From Bacteroidales bacterium (GTDB lineage Bacteria > Bacteroidota > Bacteroidia > Bacteroidales > UBA4181), in contig JAISOY010000191.1 of the NCBI GenBank assembly GCA_031275285.1, forward strand, positions 1 through 36,267: DNA of 36,267 bases, read 5' to 3'. The translations under genes and the position numbers were made by a program. This document shows positions 34,288 to 36,267 of the stretch, piece after piece (positions within the stretch are counted from its first letter, which is position 1; every line of letters starts with the position of its first letter). The notes under the pieces are model-generated. The model was given only the letters and a program-made list of their open reading frames with translations. It searched no databases and was not told the DNA's origin.

Positions 34288-36267
34288 TTAATGATTCATA
34301 TTTATTGCTGCTTGCCGGTTTTTTCCATCCATCTGGATGTTTAACGGATGCGGAAAGCGAACATGCCGCAGATATTTGGTCTTGTGTATTGGTGGCAATT
34401 CATTCAGCATCTCCCAACGGATAAAATCAGTGGAAGAATGGGCCGGGATAGAGAAATAGCCTACATGCATAGATATCACATTATGGAAAAAGTGAGAGCC
34501 CAGGGAAGGGTCTAACGGGAGATCGGGTAATCCTACCTCTACGATTACTTTGGCGGATGAAATCTGAGGCCAGGTGACCGGTATCCCTATGAAACGGTCA
34601 CGGGACCCCCATCTTCCCGGTCCGATCAGGATGTATTCCCGATTTTCCGAGATCATTTTTTCGTTGATCAGTCCGATCTCTTCAGCCATGGATACCGTAT
34701 CGGTCTTATCAAAAAGATCGATATCCACATATACCACATCTTCAATATGACTGATCTGTCCGTTTCCCATGGTTTTTGATGAAAACAGCAAGGCTTTCGA
34801 CAGATCAATACTTTCGGGATTCAGTTCGAAATCGGTTTGTATCTCTGTAATTGGCTTTACCTGCAAAAGATAGAAACTGGACGGCTTTCCCGGATCTTTA
34901 TTGATTTCAATGGCGTATTCGATTTCCACAGGCATTCCCATGGCTTCTTTGACGATATCGAGTATCATTTCTATCATTTTTGCCAGGGGAATGTACTCAA
35001 AACGGAGAATATCCGCAAAATTAATTACCCGCGGTCCGCGATGGTCCAATCCCGGTTCGAGACGATCGTCTGACGTATATACGGAAGCCATGTGCCTGAT
35101 CGTACCATGTTTTTCTGCTACGGAAATATCCAGTTCGGCGATGGCTGCCATTTCTCCTCCTTTCAACAGGTCCGGATAATTGTCACTCAGGTCTAAAGCC
35201 AGGAATTTGGTTTGGGAGTTTTTATATTGTTCTTGTGGTGACAGTGTCTCCAATGCCGGATATTTAGGAGAAAAACGGAATGTTTTTCCGCCATCCACCA
35301 CATATTTCCCCAATCCGACAGCACAGGCGGCAAACCCGTCTTCCGGCTCCATATAAGCCACCGGATAATAGTTATAGGATTGAGCAGTACCGCTGATGTC
35401 GGGATAATAATACTGGTCATGTTGCTTGCCGACTACCTCCTGCAATACGACAGCCATTTTTTCGTGGTTTACCCCATATTGTACAGCCCTGAAATATTCG
35501 CGGGCTTCAGGAGCATATAAAGAGGCGTATATTAGCCTGATGGCATCAAGCATTTGTTGTAGGCGCAGGTTCGGATCCGTCGAATTATTGGGAATCAGGT
35601 ATGTCTCAAAAACACCTGAAAATGGCTGGGCAGAACTATCCTCAAATAAACTCGAAGAACGTATGGCAAGTGGTTTTTCAATATATTTCAGGTACATTTT
35701 CAGCCTTCGGATCAGTTGGTGCGACAGATCGCCTTGCAGGAACTTTTGCTTGATTAACTGGTAATCGGTTTCTTCCTGAAGAAAGCTATACAAATCGTTT
35801 CGTTCTAAAAATGTATCAAATTCATCAGTTCCTATTACTGCTGTACGGGGAGTACATATTTCCAGGTTGATATCTGCAATAATATCTGCAAAATGCAGAT
35901 TGTAGATCAAAGTGTTGGCAAAGATAAGACCCCGCCCTTTTCCACCAAGATTTCCCCCGGCCAGACTGATGATGTATTTTTCTTCCTTGATCGCTTGTTC
36001 ATCGAAATCAATTACTTTTCCAGCATTGGCTTCATTACGATAGCGATTCAGGACGAATTTCATGTATTTTCTGTAATCGTTCAGGTCATCGAAGTCCGTT
36101 ACTTTGATGAGATAAATCATTTTGGCTATTTTTATCTCACCACGCGCCATTAGCCATAAGGAAAAATGATGGTGTTTGGCATGGTATACGAGACTGTCGT
36201 CCGGCATGATATCGATCTGTTTTTCGAAATCCTGTATGGACCGGATAGAGATGATCTTTTTCCCGGT
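34288..36267 (-). CDS. PEP/pyruvate-binding ATP-grasp protein, partial at the window edge
   Basis: Only the C-terminal ~659 residues lie in the window. The frame stays open to 36267, and the ATG at 36207 is only an internal Met ('KQIDIMPDD'). The sequence contains the PPDK_N/PEP-synthase ATP-grasp region: 'IISLAGGNLGGKGRGLIFAN', 'KPLAIRSSSLFEDSSAQPFSGVFETY' and, near the end, 'EIEYAIEINKDPG...FYLLQVKPI'. After this comes a block unlike PEP synthase, 'EYILIGPGRWGSRDRFIGIP' and 'PSLGSHFFHNVISMHVGYFS', and no phosphohistidine domain or TIM barrel. So it is not a PEP synthase in the usual sense. Many Bacteroidales encode a ~1000-residue protein of this form annotated as PEP/pyruvate-binding; its reaction is unknown. 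The missing N-terminus lies outside. It is upstream of the DUF5040 gene by 120 bp. Confidence 0.85.
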   Translation of the reverse strand, partial: TGKKIISIRSIQDFEKQIDIMPDDSLVYHAKHHHFSLWLMARGEIKIAKMIYLIKVTDFDDLNDYRKYMKFVLNRYRNEANAGKVIDFDEQAIKEEKYIISLAGGNLGGKGRGLIFANTLIYNLHFADIIADINLEICTPRTAVIGTDEFDTFLERNDLYSFLQEETDYQLIKQKFLQGDLSHQLIRRLKMYLKYIEKPLAIRSSSLFEDSSAQPFSGVFETYLIPNNSTDPNLRLQQMLDAIRLIYASLYAPEAREYFRAVQYGVNHEKMAVVLQEVVGKQHDQYYYPDISGTAQSYNYYPVAYMEPEDGFAACAVGLGKYVVDGGKTFRFSPKYPALETLSPQEQYKNSQTKFLALDLSDNYPDLLKGGEMAAIAELDISVAEKHGTIRHMASVYTSDDRLEPGLDHRGPRVINFADILRFEYIPLAKMIEMILDIVKEAMGMPVEIEYAIEINKDPGKPSSFYLLQVKPITEIQTDFELNPESIDLSKALLFSSKTMGNGQISHIEDVVYVDIDLFDKTDTVSMAEEIGLINEKMISENREYILIGPGRWGSRDRFIGIPVTWPQISSAKVIVEVGLPDLPLDPSLGSHFFHNVISMHVGYFSIPAHSSTDFIRWEMLNELPPIHKTKYLRHVRFPHPLNIQMDGKNRQAAINMNH

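Overview
The window reads as chromosomal DNA of a member of the order Bacteroidales (phylum Bacteroidota). Signs of this are a SusC/SusD pair, Mfa/FimA-type fimbriae, DUF3575/DUF3868 proteins, a DUF4959/DUF4998 pair, lipoprotein and Sec signals followed by Gln or Cys, A-rich rather than Shine-Dalgarno leaders, and promoter candidates of the TAnnTTTG type. I cannot name genus or species. No tRNA, rRNA, CRISPR array, intact transposon or phage gene was seen.

Layout. (1) 1-5122: a small secreted DUF3108-like protein, pyruvate phosphate dikinase (ppdK) with a strong terminator, and an Omp85-type outer-membrane barrel that converges on a bidirectional terminator. (2) 5137-8557, minus strand: two tandem exported TldD/PmbA-like proteins. 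Only the promoter-proximal one keeps the HExxxH metal motif, which recalls the TldD/TldE heterodimer. (3) 8863-17473: an AraC-type regulator followed by a fimbrial operon: DUF3575, DUF3868/OmpA-like, Mfa1-type shaft, Mfa2/FimB-type anchor, and a 1091-residue putative tip protein. Two copies of a ~55-bp element made of tandem half-sites lie before the first gene and before the shaft gene. They are good candidates for the binding sites of the AraC protein. A hairpin between shaft and anchor probably attenuates transcription, and a second hairpin ends the operon. (4) 17502-17942, minus: a DoxX-family membrane protein. (5) 17943-19034: a gene-poor kilobase with a promoter candidate, a perfect (AG)32 dinucleotide tract inside a small ORF, and a strong terminator, all upstream of (6) 19035-27423: a SusC-SusD-DUF4959-DUF4998 nutrient-uptake locus with no enzyme genes, closed by a 15-bp-stem terminator. 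(7) 27581-27703: a frameshifted relic of the 3' end of a dacB-type gene. (8) 27741-31859: a 1372-residue exported protein with a CarboxypepD_reg-like start, a macroglobulin-like MG2 region and a plug-like part, but no barrel. (9) 31943-34167, minus: dacB (PBP4-type) and, 8 nt upstream, an SGNH-like DUF5040 lipase/esterase-type protein. (10) 34288-36267, minus: a PEP/pyruvate-binding ATP-grasp protein that runs off the window edge.

The most unusual items are the (AG)32 tract with its surrounding small transcription unit before susC, the dacB relic that shares sequence with the intact dacB on the other side of the 1372-residue gene, the repeated AraC-like sites in the fimbrial locus, and the tip protein that carries a glutamine-amidotransferase-like (GATase/ThuA-type) domain at its C-terminus.
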